In this document: positions 13,693 to 13,931 of the stretch, piece by piece
How positions within the stretch are numbered: the first letter of the stretch is position 1
Layout of the letters: each line of letters opens with the position of its first letter
NCBI GenBank assembly: GCA_024645065.1
Contig: JAHEGP010000061.1
Location: 1-13,931 of the forward strand
Origin: Cellvibrionales bacterium
Lineage (GTDB): Bacteria; Pseudomonadota; Gammaproteobacteria; Pseudomonadales; JAHEGP01
DNA: 13,931 nucleotides
Direction of reading: 5' to 3'
Position numbers and translations under genes: made by a program
The notes under the pieces: generated by a model
What the model was told of the DNA's origin: nothing
The model's database searches: none
Seen by the model: the letters and a program-made list of their open reading frames with translations, nothing else

Positions 13693-13931
13693 TCGCCCTT
13701 TTGATGTTTTCGTCAATGATGTTGATGCTGATGACCGGGCAAAGGGTGTTTGGCGCGATTGGTGCAGTGGCTGCCGTCGCCGCCCTGTCACTTTGGGGAA
13801 CTGGCGGCTCTGACCTTCCCTTTTCTTCCGCCATGAAATTGATGAAGTGGTATCCCCTGTTGACTCTGCCCATGTTTATTTTCATGGGCTATGTGCTGTC
13901 CGAGTCCAGGATTGCCGACGACCTGTACAAA
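13677..13931 (+). CDS. dctM: TRAP transporter large permease subunit (DctM family), partial
   Basis: The first 85 codons of the large permease, cut by the right edge; complete members have about 420-620 residues and 12 or more membrane helices and form the transport channel. The visible part has a hydrophobic first helix, LTGQRVFGAI-like motif (MTGQRVFGAIGAV), and the PLLTLPMFIFMGYVLSES segment near the end, both typical of DctM. The ATG at 13677 has AAGGGG about 11 bases upstream and overlaps dctQ by 16 bases; an ATG at 13689, which overlaps the dctQ stop as ATGA, is an equally reasonable start. The solute-binding subunit should be found beyond the right edge. Confidence 0.9.
   Translation, partial: MSYEMIALLMFSSMMLMLMTGQRVFGAIGAVAAVAALSLWGTGGSDLPFSSAMKLMKWYPLLTLPMFIFMGYVLSESRIADDLYK

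Overview
The window looks like a chromosomal segment of a fairly GC-rich gammaproteobacterium, probably marine or aquatic. The basis is the gene content (group 1 uptake hydrogenase, TRAP transporter, acyl-CoA and aldehyde enzymes) and the style of the proteins. Species or family cannot be fixed from the sequence alone. No transposase, integrase, phage gene, tRNA, rRNA or CRISPR array is visible.

Region 1 (1-6954, all minus strand) is a nearly complete membrane-bound [NiFe] uptake hydrogenase operon. In transcription order it reads hupS (small subunit), hupL (large subunit), hupC (cytochrome b), hupD (maturation protease), hupF (HypC-like chaperone), hupG, hupH, a fused rubredoxin-HybE protein (hupI+hupJ), and hupK, which is cut by the left edge. 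Genes are spaced by a few bases or overlap by 4 to 20 bases, so translation is probably coupled. The small subunit has a Tat signal and the two extra cysteines of oxygen-tolerant hydrogenases. The structural proteins oxidise H2 at the periplasmic face and pass electrons through HupC to quinone. HupD, F, G, H, I/J and K assemble and protect the enzyme. The upstream gap carries a near-consensus FNR/Anr box, which suggests induction when oxygen is low.

Region 2 (7265-9407, minus strand) is a tight three-gene unit: a short-chain dehydrogenase, a low-molecular-weight tyrosine-phosphatase-like protein and a fructosamine-kinase family protein. The kinase-phosphatase pair fits a protein-deglycation (repair) module.

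Region 3 (9562-13931, plus strand) holds a YjbQ-family protein, an enoyl-CoA hydratase/isomerase family protein lacking one of the two classical glutamates, an aldehyde dehydrogenase of an uncharacterised subfamily, and the start of a TRAP transporter (dctQ, then dctM cut by the right edge). Larger gaps separate these genes; they contain candidate promoters and GC-rich inverted repeats.

Nothing here is clearly a wholly new system. The most interesting points are the fused HupI-HupJ protein, the oxygen-tolerance signature with an unusual residue beside the proximal cluster, the FNR-like box, and the deglycation-like operon.
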